Source of the DNA: Paenibacillus campinasensis
Lineage (GTDB): Bacteria > Bacillota > Bacilli > Paenibacillales > Paenibacillaceae
Length of the DNA stretch: 64,000 nucleotides
Direction: 5' to 3'
Assembly: GCF_002272015.1 (NCBI RefSeq)
Contig: NZ_NPBY01000063.1
Coordinates: 1-64,000, forward strand
Shown: positions 30,076-39,979 of the stretch, piece after piece
Position numbering within the stretch: the stretch's first letter is position 1
Layout: each line of letters opens with the position of its first letter
Program-made: the position numbers and the translations under genes
The notes under the pieces: generated by a model
What the model was told of the DNA's origin: nothing
What the model saw: the letters and a program-made list of their open reading frames with translations, nothing else
Database searches by the model: none

Positions 30076-30302
30076 GTATTTCACCGCCTTTGCACGATTC
30101 AATGATTCATTCATGGGGTAACCCCGTCCACCTAGTATATGATTGGTTATACGGGAATATTTATACAGCGGTCAAAGGTTGCATCGGATAGCTGCGCCTG
30201 GGACTGGTTGTAACCCCGGATTCATAAGTATCGCCTGACTTCCAAATGCTATACATTCCTGATCCGAAAACACCGTCTCATTTTCCGAACAATATCGGGT
30301 CT

Positions 30303-31601
30303 TTACAAGTAAGGCATCGGGTTCACCGGACTGCCGTTGATACGAACCTCAAAATGCAGATGCGGTCCTGTGCTTTGCCCCGTGGAGCCAACCTCGGCAA
30401 TTTTCTGTCCCCGAGATACCTTCTCGCCTTCGCTAACCATGATGCCGCCATTGCGGATATGTCCGTACAGCGTCCATACTCCGCCCCCATGATCAACAAT
30501 AACACAGTTTCCGTAACCGCTCCACCATTGGGCCAAAATGACCGTGCCGCTATCGGCAGCCCGAATGTCCGTCCCTTGCGGTGCTGCAAAGTCGACGCCG
30601 GTATGCATCTTGCCTCTCTCGCCCGTTACCGGATGCACACGCGGGCCATAATTGGAAGAGAGCCGCGCACCGGATACAGGCAGAGCAAACGGTCCGCCAT
30701 TGCCGGTATAGCCTCCGCCGGAGCTGCCGCGAAGGGTCGTGGCCTGGGCTTTCTTGGCCGCTGCCGCTGCGGCCGCTTTCGCTGCGGCTGCCTTGCGAGC
30801 CGCCTCTTCAGCCGCGAGCTTGTTCTTCTCTTTCTCCAGATCGGAACGTTTCGTTGCCAGTTGAACCAGCAGACGATCCTGCTCCTCGCTCAAAATTTCA
30901 GCATCCTCAATTTCCTGATCATACTGAGCCAGAAGCACACGCTTCTCCTGCTCCTTCTCATTCAGCTCGCTCTTGCGGTCTTCCATCTGAGCGTACAGAT
31001 CCTTGGCCGTTGCATACTGGGTTTCAAGCTCCTTCTTCTTCTCGATCACGAGCAGCTTGTCCTGTTTATGCTGGACCAGAAGATCCTGGTCTTGATCTAC
31101 GATCGTCTTCAAGGAATCCGCCCGCTCCAGGAAATCGCTGAAGCTTGTGGAGGACAGCAGCACATCCAGATAGGAAACCTGCCCGTCCATGTAAATAAGG
31201 CGAAGCCTGGAGTCCAGCAGCTCCTCACGTGCGACGATGCGCTCCTCGGCAGCCTCAAGCTCCTGCGTTGTCTTGCGAAGCAGGTCTTCCGTCTCCTCAA
31301 TCTGCATCGTGATTTTGGTCAGTTCATTGCTCACGATCTCAATTTGCTGCATGACATATTGAAGATTGCGCGTCTCTTTGTTTTTGTAATGCTGTGCTTC
31401 CTTCTTCTCTTCCGCAGCCTTGTTCTTCTGTTCCCGGGCCTTCTGAACCTGCTCCTGCAAGGCCTTCAGCTCGCGGTCCACATCGGCTGCCGTTTTCTTC
31501 TCAGCTTGTCCGTCAGAGGGTTGGATCAATGCAGCGCCCAGTAACAGAACGGCTGCTGCAGCGGCGATTTTCTTCAACTTTCGCTCCCCATCCTTTGTCA
31601 T
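30303..31601 (-). CDS. EnvC-like murein hydrolase activator / M23 endopeptidase with coiled coil
   Basis: A 432-residue exported protein. After a signal sequence (hydrophobic AAAAAVLLLGAALI, about residues 11-24) comes a long coiled coil (about 35-260) rich in Lys/Glu/Gln. An Ala-rich linker then leads to a LytM/M23 domain (about 300-430). That domain has HTGVDFAAP (His and Asp zinc ligands) and GPHLHFEVR (HxH), so the metal site is complete. Proteins of this plan act with FtsEX, whose ATPase cycle switches on septal or sidewall hydrolysis, and this one lies four bases after ftsX. A TTG at 31577 with GGGGAG upstream is an alternative start that would make a tidier signal peptide. Confidence 0.85.
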   Translation of the reverse strand: MTKDGERKLKKIAAAAAVLLLGAALIQPSDGQAEKKTAADVDRELKALQEQVQKAREQKNKAAEEKKEAQHYKNKETRNLQYVMQQIEIVSNELTKITMQIEETEDLLRKTTQELEAAEERIVAREELLDSRLRLIYMDGQVSYLDVLLSSTSFSDFLERADSLKTIVDQDQDLLVQHKQDKLLVIEKKKELETQYATAKDLYAQMEDRKSELNEKEQEKRVLLAQYDQEIEDAEILSEEQDRLLVQLATKRSDLEKEKNKLAAEEAARKAAAAKAAAAAAAKKAQATTLRGSSGGGYTGNGGPFALPVSGARLSSNYGPRVHPVTGERGKMHTGVDFAAPQGTDIRAADSGTVILAQWWSGYGNCVIVDHGGGVWTLYGHIRNGGIMVSEGEKVSRGQKIAEVGSTGQSTGPHLHFEVRINGSPVNPMPYL

Positions 31602-31605
31602 TTTT

Positions 31606-32514
31606 TTACACCTTCAAAAATTTCCGAATCGACATGGTGCTGCCCCAGATTCCGATGGCCATTCCAAGCGCGATGATGATGCCGCCCAGAAGCAGCCACA
31701 GATCTCCAAGCGGGATCAGGCTTTGCGCCAGCGTCATATCTGCCTGTGCTGCGGCGAACAGCCGCTGATAGCCGGCAAACAGGAGCCCGACGGTAATGAT
31801 AGAGCCGAAAAATCCAAGCAAAGCGCCCTCCACAAAGAAAGGCCAGCGGATGAACGAATTGGTAGCGCCCACCAGCTTCATAATGCCAATCTCGCGGCGT
31901 CTGGCCAGAATCGTCACTCGAATGGTATTCGAGATCAGGAACATCGACATCAGCGCGAGCCCGGCTACAAATATAAATCCGATATTCCGGACGGTGCGTG
32001 TAATCTTGAACAGCGTTTCGACGGTGCCTTCCCCGTACTTCACCCGAAGAATCGGCTCCACCGGATACTTCTCATTCAGCGCGCTGATCTTGTCGGCTAC
32101 AAATGGTACCGTAGTGGGCTCGATGACCGAGATTTCAAACGCATCAGGGAGCGGGTTGCGATCTCCCTCGCTGTAACCCTCCAGCCATTCGGAACCCAGC
32201 GTCTCCTCCAGCTCCTTCAAACCGTCGTCCTTGGACACGAATTTGATCGACTTGACCTCAGGCATCGATTCAATCTCCTGCCTAACCGTCTCGCGCATCT
32301 CCTCATCCACATTGAGATTCAGATATGTGTTGACTTGAACATTACTATCTGCTTTATCGGCAAGCGCATTGACATTCATGACAAGCAGAATGAAAACGCC
32401 GAGAATAAATAAGGACACGATGATGGACGTAATGGATGCCAGCGACATCCACCCGTTTCGAATAACGCTCTTCGCCCCTTCCCGCAAATGCCGCAAGAGG
32501 GTTCTAAAACTCAT
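31606..32514 (-). CDS. ftsX: Cell division ABC transporter permease FtsX
   Basis: A 302-residue membrane protein. The ATG at 32514 ([13 protein letters not shown]) lies inside the end of ftsE with GAGGGGAG upstream, an 11-base overlap. There are four helices (about residues 20-42, 170-195, 220-245 and 265-288). A large extracellular domain lies between the first and second and normally contacts wall hydrolases. FtsEX does not transport a known solute; it transmits ATP hydrolysis to peptidoglycan hydrolases. The next gene encodes a coiled-coil M23 protein that fits the partner role. Confidence 0.94.
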   Translation of the reverse strand: MSFRTLLRHLREGAKSVIRNGWMSLASITSIIVSLFILGVFILLVMNVNALADKADSNVQVNTYLNLNVDEEMRETVRQEIESMPEVKSIKFVSKDDGLKELEETLGSEWLEGYSEGDRNPLPDAFEISVIEPTTVPFVADKISALNEKYPVEPILRVKYGEGTVETLFKITRTVRNIGFIFVAGLALMSMFLISNTIRVTILARRREIGIMKLVGATNSFIRWPFFVEGALLGFFGSIITVGLLFAGYQRLFAAAQADMTLAQSLIPLGDLWLLLGGIIIALGMAIGIWGSTMSIRKFLKV

Positions 32515-33241
32515 AGCCGTACTCCCCTCTCTGCTGGTCACGGACGATCTGTCCGCGTTCTATGGCAAGTACGCGCTTGCGCATCGTATTGACAATTTCC
32601 TTGTTGTGCGTCGCCATTACGATGGTCGTTCCCCGGAAGTTAATCTCGTCGAGCAGCTGCATAATGCCCCAGGACGTCTCCGGATCCAGGTTGCCGGTGG
32701 GCTCGTCCGCAATAATGACCGCAGGGTTGTTGACAATCGCCCGTGCGATGGCAATCCGCTGCTGCTCCCCGCCTGACAGCTGGGATGGCTGACGATGCGC
32801 CTTGGCCTTCAGACCGACCAGATCCAGCACCTCCATGACCCGCTTCTTGATCAGCTTCGGCGGCGCTTCGATCGCCTCCATCGCAAACGCCACATTCTCG
32901 TAAGCGGTCAGCTTGGGCAGAAGACGATAGTCCTGAAAAATAACCCCGATATTTCGGCGAACATAGGGGATCTTGCGCTGCTTCAGCTTTCCGATGTTAA
33001 ATCCATTCACGGAAATCTGCCCTTTGGTAGGCACTTCTTCTCTATAGATAAGCTTCATGAATGTTGATTTACCCGCGCCGGACGGACCGACGACGTATAC
33101 AAATTCATTGCGGTTGATCTTAACCGATACGCCTTGAAGCGCATGCGCTCCGTTCGGATAAGTCTTCCACACGTCCTGCATTTCGATCACTTCATCACTT
33201 CCCAACACATAGTTAGCCTTTATACTTTCGACAGTTTCCAT
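32504..33241 (-). CDS. ftsE: Cell division ATP-binding protein FtsE
   Basis: A 245-residue ATPase. Walker [10 protein letters not shown] (about residue 55), signature [14 protein letters not shown] and Walker [14 protein letters not shown] are intact. The ATG at 33241 has AAAGGA at good spacing. It adds some 17 residues to the usual beginning ([13 protein letters not shown]), and an internal GTG preceding IEMQ is a possible shorter start. It heads the ftsE-ftsX-M23 unit and diverges from the VanW gene. A perfect 16-bp palindrome lies in the intergenic region. Confidence 0.95.
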   Translation of the reverse strand: METVESIKANYVLGSDEVIEMQDVWKTYPNGAHALQGVSVKINRNEFVYVVGPSGAGKSTFMKLIYREEVPTKGQISVNGFNIGKLKQRKIPYVRRNIGVIFQDYRLLPKLTAYENVAFAMEAIEAPPKLIKKRVMEVLDLVGLKAKAHRQPSQLSGGEQQRIAIARAIVNNPAVIIADEPTGNLDPETSWGIMQLLDEINFRGTTIVMATHNKEIVNTMRKRVLAIERGQIVRDQQRGEYGYEF

Positions 33242-33287
33242 GGAATTCCTTTAAAAACCACGGAATTTCCTCACGACATTACCTATT

Positions 33288-33303
33288 GTAACAAATTTGT
33301 TAC
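33288..33303. promoter_or_regulatory. Perfect 16-bp palindrome between ftsE and vanW-type gene
   Basis: GTAACAAATTTGTTAC is fully symmetric and lies 47 bases before ftsE and 115 before the divergent VanW gene. It could be an operator, but no known regulator motif is recognised. Confidence 0.4.
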
Positions 33304-33417
33304 CTTTTGAGTAGCCGAAAGTTTGAAGGCTCTCTGACATATATATGAACAAGTGCATGTCACACACAGATCCCGTGCATGAACTCCGGCCAATACGAAG
33401 TAAAAGGTGGTCTCTTC

Positions 33418-34857
33418 ATGAAAAAAATTCATCTTGGTTTTATTGTTGTTATCGGTTTGGTGCTAATCAGTTCAGTGGGGTACGGTCTGCTCCACTTGTA
33501 TGCAGATCAGACCAAATTGCCAAAGGGCGTCGTAGTGTCCGGCTGGGATGTCGGCGGACAGGAGGCGCAAACGGTGCTTGAGGAGCTGGAGCAGCGGCTG
33601 AACACGATGCAAGACGTCAGGCTGGAGCTTCAAGCCGACGGTTTGAAGGGGCAAACAGAGCAACTCTCGCTCGGTGAGGCAGGAGTGACGTTTCATGCAG
33701 AGGAATTTATCGACGCAGTCAATAAACTGTCCGAGGGGGATATATGGACCCGGGCCATGTACCGGAAAAACTTCGAGAGAAACTTCGAGTTGTCCGCTCA
33801 CTGGAACCGGGATGTTCTGAAGGCACGATATTCCGAAGAATGGGAGAAGAAGCGTTTCGGGGAACCCGTCAACGCCGTGCGGAGCATTTCAGAGGATGAT
33901 GTGGTCAGGTACACGCCGGAAAGAACCGCTTACCGGATCGACTGGCCGCTCTTCTACGACCGGTTCAGCGCCGCCATTCCGGGTGAATTCTCCGATCTGG
34001 AAGCCGGGCAGCAGGAGGGCATCGCCGTCGAGCTTCCCCTCACATTGATGCAGCCTGCGCAGACGGTCAAATCGCTCAAGGCGGAAGGAATCGAGCGGAA
34101 AATCATCGAGACCTCAACCTCCCTCGGGGCGAGCGCACCCGGCAGGGTACATAACGTCACCGCTGCGGCCAAGGCGGTGGACGGGATGATCCTCAAGCCC
34201 GGCGATGAATTCAACTATGCTCATATTATCGAGATTGCCGAGAAGGAATACGGCTTCCAGGAGGCTCCGGTCATCGTGAACGGCAGGCTGGTGCCGGGAA
34301 TCGGCGGGGGAATCTGTCAGGTATCGAGCACGGTTTATCATGCGGCGCTGCTGATCGGGCTCGAGATTACCGAGCGTCGCAATCATTCCTTGCCCGTCAG
34401 TTACATGCCGAAGGGGCAGGATGCTACCTTCGCCGAAGGGGCGATCAACTTCCGGTTTCGCAACAACACCGGCAAGCATTTGTTAATCCGCTCCGAGGTT
34501 ATAAACGGAACCCTGACATTAAAAATGTTCGGGACCTTCCCGGAAAACACCGTCTATGAGCTGGAATCGAAAACGGTTGAGACGCTGCCTTCCCCGGAGA
34601 AAATCATTCATAACGCCGCACTTCCGCCCGGATTCCGGCAAGTGATCCAGAACGGAAAGCCGGGGTATGTCGTCGAAACCTACCGGACCAAGAAGGTGAA
34701 CGGCAGCGTGGTGGAAACCGAAAGAATCTCCAAGGACACGTACCGGGCACAGAGCAGCATCATCGCCATTAATCCGAAAGGGGCCGGAATGCCTGAGGCG
34801 CCCGAAACGCCGCAGGAGAAAATCGTCGAGGACGGTATCAGCACAGACACGCCTTAA
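33418..34857 (+). CDS. VanW-family exported protein, YoaR-like
   Basis: A 479-residue protein. The ATG at 33418 follows AAAGGTGG; the frame begins earlier at 33379 without support. There is an N-terminal signal/anchor (about residues 3-25). A putative peptidoglycan-binding segment of the type paired with VanW domains spans about 80-210. The VanW domain (about 245-380) contains GDEFNYAHI, GGGICQVSSTVYHAAL and RRNHSLPVSYMP. VanW proteins occur next to some vancomycin resistance operons but their biochemical role is unknown; the domain is common on Gram-positive chromosomes and is not evidence of glycopeptide resistance. It diverges from ftsE. Confidence 0.85.
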   Translation: MKKIHLGFIVVIGLVLISSVGYGLLHLYADQTKLPKGVVVSGWDVGGQEAQTVLEELEQRLNTMQDVRLELQADGLKGQTEQLSLGEAGVTFHAEEFIDAVNKLSEGDIWTRAMYRKNFERNFELSAHWNRDVLKARYSEEWEKKRFGEPVNAVRSISEDDVVRYTPERTAYRIDWPLFYDRFSAAIPGEFSDLEAGQQEGIAVELPLTLMQPAQTVKSLKAEGIERKIIETSTSLGASAPGRVHNVTAAAKAVDGMILKPGDEFNYAHIIEIAEKEYGFQEAPVIVNGRLVPGIGGGICQVSSTVYHAALLIGLEITERRNHSLPVSYMPKGQDATFAEGAINFRFRNNTGKHLLIRSEVINGTLTLKMFGTFPENTVYELESKTVETLPSPEKIIHNAALPPGFRQVIQNGKPGYVVETYRTKKVNGSVVETERISKDTYRAQSSIIAINPKGAGMPEAPETPQEKIVEDGISTDTP

Positions 34858-35013
34858 ACGGCAGCGAGACCTGACACCAGCATACTTCCCTGCCCAGGCT
34901 CATGGGGTGGGATGCCCTCTGCGCCCGTTGGCCTGTGTACGGCGTCACATAGCTGACGGCAATCGATGGACTGCATGTGGTGGCCCACTCACTCCACCCG
35001 CCCGGGAACCGCG

Positions 35014-35058
35014 TGAAAGCCCGCAGACAGCTGAGCATTCAGCATCTGCGGGCTTTCA
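35014..35058. terminator. Hairpin between vanW-type and bactofilin genes
   Basis: TGAAAGCCCGCAGA and its exact complement form a 14-bp stem between two convergent genes. The loop itself contains CTGAGCATTCAG. There is no long T run, so bidirectional termination is likely but not certain. The remaining gap from 34858 shows no gene. Confidence 0.6.
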
Positions 35059-35089
35059 TGAAAGTTGAAGGCCAAACGACCTTGACGCA

Positions 35090-35815
35090 TCAGATCCGCC
35101 GCGCTTCGCCAACCTTGGCTTGAGGGTCCTGATGCAGTTCGTCCCTGTATTCCACCAGACGTACCTTACAGCCTTGACCGAGCGTCACGCGATTGCCGCG
35201 CACGATATCGGCCTCGGTAAACTCCAGATGAAGAATATCGCCTTCGATCAGATCGGCTTCAAGCCCCGGCATTTTGCAAGAAAAATTCAGGAGATCCCAG
35301 AACTTCTTTCCTTTTCTTGTGACGGCAACGTCATCCCCGATGATCTCCATCGCCTTGCAGGGGCCAACCATCTGGATATCCGCTTTGCCGATATGCAGTC
35401 TGCCGTCCACATGGAAGCTTCCCTTGGACTGCATCACCTCGCTCTGCACGTCGCCGTGCACGCTAAGGCTGCCTGTCAGCTCCAGCTCCTGGGACTGGCA
35501 CTGCCCCTTGATGGCACAATGCCCTGCCACATAGATCGAACGAGACCTGACATTTTGTTTGAAGCCGCCGCTTCCATATATTTTCATAGACTCCGATTGG
35601 ACAGGTCCCTCCACGCTTGCCGAGCCGTGAATGCGAATCGCTTCAGCCTTCAATTGTCCCTGCACCTTCGCACTGCCGTTGGCAACAAAGTCATGGCAGT
35701 CCACATCGCCGTTGACCGTGCCAGCGCCGTCGATCTTCACTTTATCGTACACGCCGCCTGAACCGTTTCCTGCACCGGATATTTTCAGGTCGCTTCTCTT
35801 TTCGTATGCACTCAT
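35090..35815 (-). CDS. Bactofilin-type polymer-forming protein
   Basis: A 241-residue protein built mostly from short beta-strand repeats (residues about 10-170) with the hexad spacing of a right-handed beta-helix. Examples are VNGDVDCHDFVANGSAKVQG, IHGSASVEGPV and LTGSLSVHGDV. Bactofilins assemble into nucleotide-free filaments that scaffold cell-shape or envelope machinery. The C-terminal 70 residues are not repetitive. CGGAGGG precedes the ATG. There is no signal peptide, so it should be cytoplasmic. The neighbouring VanW, FtsEX and wall hydrolase genes are consistent with an envelope role. Confidence 0.75.
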   Translation of the reverse strand: MSAYEKRSDLKISGAGNGSGGVYDKVKIDGAGTVNGDVDCHDFVANGSAKVQGQLKAEAIRIHGSASVEGPVQSESMKIYGSGGFKQNVRSRSIYVAGHCAIKGQCQSQELELTGSLSVHGDVQSEVMQSKGSFHVDGRLHIGKADIQMVGPCKAMEIIGDDVAVTRKGKKFWDLLNFSCKMPGLEADLIEGDILHLEFTEADIVRGNRVTLGQGCKVRLVEYRDELHQDPQAKVGEARRI

Positions 35816-36084
35816 GGGAGGCCCTCCGATTCTCTCAGGTTAGATATCAGCATCCCGGGTCCGTCCGGGTCTGCCAACGCTCTATTTCATTACACCCACT
35901 GTAGCACATTGCCCGCTTGCCTGTAACCGACCGCTGGCGGATAGACGCCTCGGTCTCAAGACCGAGAAGAAGCTATCATTCTAGCGCGCCGGATATGATA
36001 TGATCAAAGTACAGCTAATGATGCTGCCAAGAAATTCCGTTAGATGTCATTCCAACCTTCTATTCTGAAAGGAGTTCGTTCTTC

Positions 36085-36876
36085 ATGGCACTGATCGAAT
36101 GTCGTTTCTTCTCGGAAGTGCTCGGCTTGAGCACGTCCATGACCGTAATTCTCCCGCAGCAGACCGCCACCCAGATCGGCATGGAGGGCCGCGTGCGCGC
36201 CGAGCGCCATCCGGTGCTTTATTTGCTGCACGGGCTGTCCGACGATGACTCCATCTGGCTGCGCCGGACATCGATTGAACGGTATGTCGCCCAAATGGGC
36301 ATCGCCGTAGTCATGCCGCAGGTTCATCGCAGCTTCTATACCGACATGGAGTACGGCGGCAAGTATTGGACGTTTATCAGCGAAGAGCTGCCTACGCTGG
36401 CCAGATCCTTCTTCCCGCTGTCGCATGAGCGGGAGGACAATTTCGTAGCCGGACTGTCGATGGGCGGCTACGGGGCATTCAAGCTGGCGCTTCGCCGGCC
36501 GGATGCTTTTGCCGCTGCAGCCAGCCTGTCCGGCGCGCTCGATATGGCCGGCGCCCTCCGTAATCCGTATGCGCCCGAGCGTCAGTTTGACTTCAAGCTC
36601 ATCTATGGCGAGCAGGACATTACCGGAACCGAGAACGACCTGCTGCATCTGGTAAAGGAACTGGATCGCTCCGAAGGGCCGAAGCCTAAACTCTATCAAT
36701 GCTGCGGAACTGAAGATTTCTTGTATGAGAGCAATCAGAATTTCAAGCAGGTGTGCGAAGAAACCTCGCTTGACTATACTTACGAAGAAGGTCCAGGCTC
36801 CCATGAATGGGGCTACTGGGATGCCAAAATCCAGGATGTGCTGAAATGGCTCCCGCTGAGATCAACGCAGGCGTAA
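36085..36876 (+). CDS. Alpha/beta-hydrolase esterase, EstA/FrmB-like
   Basis: A 263-residue cytoplasmic esterase of the putative-esterase (antigen 85/esterase D) family. The nucleophile elbow GLSMGG (Ser about residue 128) follows LLHGLSDD, typical of tributyrin esterase EstA and S-formylglutathione hydrolase. Likely triad partners are Asp in GTEDFLYE (about 213) and His in GSHEWGYW (about 242). GAAAGGAG lies ten bases before the ATG. It stands alone and converges on argH with a shared hairpin terminator. The natural substrate is not evident. Confidence 0.85.
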   Translation: MALIECRFFSEVLGLSTSMTVILPQQTATQIGMEGRVRAERHPVLYLLHGLSDDDSIWLRRTSIERYVAQMGIAVVMPQVHRSFYTDMEYGGKYWTFISEELPTLARSFFPLSHEREDNFVAGLSMGGYGAFKLALRRPDAFAAAASLSGALDMAGALRNPYAPERQFDFKLIYGEQDITGTENDLLHLVKELDRSEGPKPKLYQCCGTEDFLYESNQNFKQVCEETSLDYTYEEGPGSHEWGYWDAKIQDVLKWLPLRSTQA

Positions 36877-36953
36877 CTTCGCCCTGCACCACGAAAGACG
36901 AACACCGGCCCGGCGCTTCGGCCTGGCTGGCTCGCTGATTCTGGATCGCAAGC

Positions 36954-37003
36954 AAAAAAAGGTCGAAGCCCCCGCTCATCACGAGCAGGTCTTCGACCTT
37001 TAC
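36954..37003. terminator. Bidirectional terminator between esterase and argH
   Basis: An 11-bp stem AAAGGTCGAAG/CTTCGACCTTT. On the minus strand it is followed by a run of T, making it a good terminator for the arginine cluster. Confidence 0.8.
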
Positions 37004-37024
37004 TATTGTCATACACCGGCTGAC

Positions 37025-38443
37025 TTACCCGTTGCTTGATACGCTGTGCGCCTCGACCCATGCTTTCGTTGCACTCAGCGTCTGCTCGGCACGGCCGATC
37101 GCGGCTTGAACCTGAGGCTCGGCAGTACCTCCATACACATTGCGGGCATTCACAACCGTCTCCGGCTGGAGCACATGATAGATGCTGTCATCGAACAGCT
37201 CGGAGAACTGCTTGAACTCCTCGATGCTCAGATCCAGCAAATATTTGTTGTTCTGAATGCAGTACAGTACCGTTTTGCCGATCACTTCATGCGCCTGACG
37301 GAACGGCATGCCTTTGCCAACGAGGAAGTCGGCAATATCGGTCGCGTTGGAGAAATCGGTATTCACCGCCTCACGCATCCGCCCCTTGTTCACCTTCATC
37401 GTCGCAATCATCGGCGCGAACAGCTGCAGCGCTCCCTCCAGCGTTGCAACCGTGTCGAACATGCCTTCCTTGTCTTCCTGCATATCCTTGTTGTAGGCCA
37501 GCGGAAGAGATTTCAGCACGGTCAGAAGACCCATCAGGTTGCCGTAGACACGGCCGGTCTTTCCGCGCACCAGCTCCGGCACATCCGGATTTTTCTTCTG
37601 CGGCATAATGCTGCTGCCTGTACAGAAGGCATCGTCCAGTTCAATAAAGTTGAACTCCGTGCTGCTCCAGAGCACGAGCTCCTCGCTCAGGCGGGACAGA
37701 TGCATCATGATGATGGAGGCATGCGACAAAAACTCAAGGATGAAATCCCGGTCACTGACCGCATCCAGGCTGTTCTCGTACACGCCATCAAAGCCAAGCT
37801 GCTCGGCTACAAAATGACGATCAATCGGGAACGTCGTGCCCGCCAGCGCCCCCGCGCCGAGCGGCAGCAGGTTAATGCGCTTGTAGCTGTCGATCAGGCG
37901 GTCCACATCCCGCTGGAACATCGACACATACGCCATCAAATGATGCGCGAACAGAATCGGCTGGGCACGCTGCAGATGGGTGTAGCCCGGAATAATCGTG
38001 TCCAGATTCTCTCTGGCCTGTCCAAGCAGCGCCGCTTGCACCTCATGCAGCATGCCCGTCAGCGCCACTACCCGGTTCCGCAAATACAGATGCATGTCCG
38101 TTGCCACCTGATCGTTACGGCTGCGTCCGGTATGCAGCTTGCCGCCGACCGGCCCGACCTCCGCAATCAGATTTTTCTCAATGTTCATGTGAATGTCTTC
38201 ATCCGACACCGAAAAGTCGACGCTGCCTTCGCGGATGCGGTCCAGCACCTTGTTCAGCCCCGCCTTGATCGTCTCCACGTCCTCTTGCGGCAGGATGCCG
38301 CATTTGCCCAGCATCGTCACATGGGCCAGGCTGCCCTGGATATCCTCTTCGGCCAGCTGTTTGTCAAACCCGATTGACGCCGTATATTCCTCAACCAATG
38401 CGTTTGTTTGCTTCGTAAAACGTCCGCCCCATAGCTTGCTCAC
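37025..38443 (-). CDS. argH: Argininosuccinate lyase
   Basis: A 472-residue enzyme that cleaves argininosuccinate to arginine and fumarate, the last step of arginine synthesis. The start is the GTG at 38443 ([11 protein letters not shown]), with AGAGGGG nine bases upstream. The frame extends to 38629 but that part overlaps the argG end and is not conserved-looking. The fumarase/aspartase-superfamily signature [12 protein letters not shown] (about residue 280) is intact, as is [12 protein letters not shown] (about 110). It is the last gene of the cluster, 166 bases after argG. Confidence 0.96.
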   Translation of the reverse strand: MSKLWGGRFTKQTNALVEEYTASIGFDKQLAEEDIQGSLAHVTMLGKCGILPQEDVETIKAGLNKVLDRIREGSVDFSVSDEDIHMNIEKNLIAEVGPVGGKLHTGRSRNDQVATDMHLYLRNRVVALTGMLHEVQAALLGQARENLDTIIPGYTHLQRAQPILFAHHLMAYVSMFQRDVDRLIDSYKRINLLPLGAGALAGTTFPIDRHFVAEQLGFDGVYENSLDAVSDRDFILEFLSHASIIMMHLSRLSEELVLWSSTEFNFIELDDAFCTGSSIMPQKKNPDVPELVRGKTGRVYGNLMGLLTVLKSLPLAYNKDMQEDKEGMFDTVATLEGALQLFAPMIATMKVNKGRMREAVNTDFSNATDIADFLVGKGMPFRQAHEVIGKTVLYCIQNNKYLLDLSIEEFKQFSELFDDSIYHVLQPETVVNARNVYGGTAEPQVQAAIGRAEQTLSATKAWVEAHSVSSNG

Positions 38444-38609
38444 ACCTTTTGCCCCTCTCTTACTTAAGGCAGATGGCCGCTTCCCGCCGAAAGAATGGCA
38501 AGTTGGCATTCGATCCGGACCCCCCAGACCGCTACCTCCCTCACTCCGACATGAAAACGGCCTTCCGCCTAAACTTGTATCTTCGCGATTCCGGCACGAA
38601 ACCGGTTCG

Positions 38610-39842
38610 TTATTGATTCTGATCGACACCGGCGGCTACTTTAAGCCGCAGGGCGTTCAAACGGATGAAGCCTGTAGCATCGCCTTGGTCGTAGGCCTGC
38701 GTCGGATCCGCCTCCATCGTTGCGATGTCCGGATTGTACAGGCTGACCGGGCTTTTCACACCAGCGCCGATGATGTTGCCTTTGTACAGCTTCAGGCGAA
38801 CCGTACCGCTGACATTCTTCTGGCTCTCTGTAACCAGCGCCTGAATAGCCAGCCGCTCCGGCGCGAACCAGAAGCCGTTGTACACCAGCGTGCTGTAGCG
38901 TGTGATCAGGCTGTCCCGCAGGTTCATCACCTCGCGGTCCATCGTGATCGACTCCATCTTGCGGTGCGCGGTGAACAGAATCGTTCCGCCCGGTGTCTCG
39001 TACACGCCCCGGCTCTTCATGCCCACAAAGCGGTTCTCCACCATATCCACCCGGCCGATGCCGTGCTTGCCGCCAAGCTCGTTCAACTTCTCCATGACCT
39101 GAAGCGGCGTCAACGCCTCGCCATTGATCGCAACGACGTTCCCCTGCTTGAACTCAAGCTCAACGTATTCAGGCTCATTCGGCGCATCCTCCGGCGACAC
39201 GCTGAGCAGGTACATATCCTTGTTCTCCTCAGCGCTTGCATCAAACCATGGATCCTCCAGCACGCCGCTCTCATAGCTGATATGAAGCAGGTTGCGGTCC
39301 ATGGAGTACGGCTTCGCTGCAGAAGCCGTTACCGGAATGCCGTGGGCTTCCGCATAAGCGATCATCTCTGCGCGACCCGGGAACTGGTTGCGGAACTCCT
39401 CCAGCCGCCATGGCGCGATGACATCAATCTCCGGCGCCAGCGCTGCCGCGCCAAGCTCAAAGCGAACCTGGTCATTCCCTTTGCCAGTCGCGCCGTGCGC
39501 GATCGCAGTTGCTCCTTCCGCACGGGCAATGTCTACCATGCGCTTGGCAATCAGCGGACGGGCGATGCTTGTACCGAGAAGATACTGCCCTTCATACATC
39601 GCGCCCGCCTGGAACATCGGGAAGATGAAGTCATTGGCAAACTCATCCCGCAGGTCGTCGATATACACTTTGGAAGCACCGGTCGCAAGCGCCTTTTCCT
39701 CCAGGCCGTCCAGCTCTTCCTTTTGCCCGATATCCGCGGTGAATGCAATAATCTCTGCGTCGTAGGTTTCCTTCAGCCATTTCAGAATGACCGACGTGTC
39801 GAGACCGCCCGAATACGCCAGTACGATTTTTTGTTTAGCCAT
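38610..39842 (-). CDS. argG: Argininosuccinate synthase
   Basis: A 410-residue enzyme joining citrulline and aspartate with ATP. It starts at the ATG at 39842 ([18 protein letters not shown]), with GGGAG upstream; a TTG three codons earlier is too close to that site. The PP-loop [10 protein letters not shown] (residues 9-18), [10 protein letters not shown] (about 118-127) and later substrate-binding segments are intact. It lies 137 bases after argF without a recognised ARG box, so it may be read through from the argC promoter or have a weak promoter of its own. Confidence 0.97.
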   Translation of the reverse strand: MAKQKIVLAYSGGLDTSVILKWLKETYDAEIIAFTADIGQKEELDGLEEKALATGASKVYIDDLRDEFANDFIFPMFQAGAMYEGQYLLGTSIARPLIAKRMVDIARAEGATAIAHGATGKGNDQVRFELGAAALAPEIDVIAPWRLEEFRNQFPGRAEMIAYAEAHGIPVTASAAKPYSMDRNLLHISYESGVLEDPWFDASAEENKDMYLLSVSPEDAPNEPEYVELEFKQGNVVAINGEALTPLQVMEKLNELGGKHGIGRVDMVENRFVGMKSRGVYETPGGTILFTAHRKMESITMDREVMNLRDSLITRYSTLVYNGFWFAPERLAIQALVTESQKNVSGTVRLKLYKGNIIGAGVKSPVSLYNPDIATMEADPTQAYDQGDATGFIRLNALRLKVAAGVDQNQ

Positions 39843-39979
39843 CTTATCCAAACTCCCTCTCCCTGTTACTTCAAAATCTCATCAGAATCTCATCTTATCC
39901 GTCGTTCGTGCCGCCATCGTATTCAGCCTGTTGCTGTTGCAGACCAGCAGCCGATGTTCTTACGATCGTTTCTAGCTTA

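Noticed and set aside
33418-34857. Vancomycin resistance gene
   Set aside because: A VanW domain alone, without vanHAX or vanRS, is a common chromosomal feature and does not show glycopeptide resistance.
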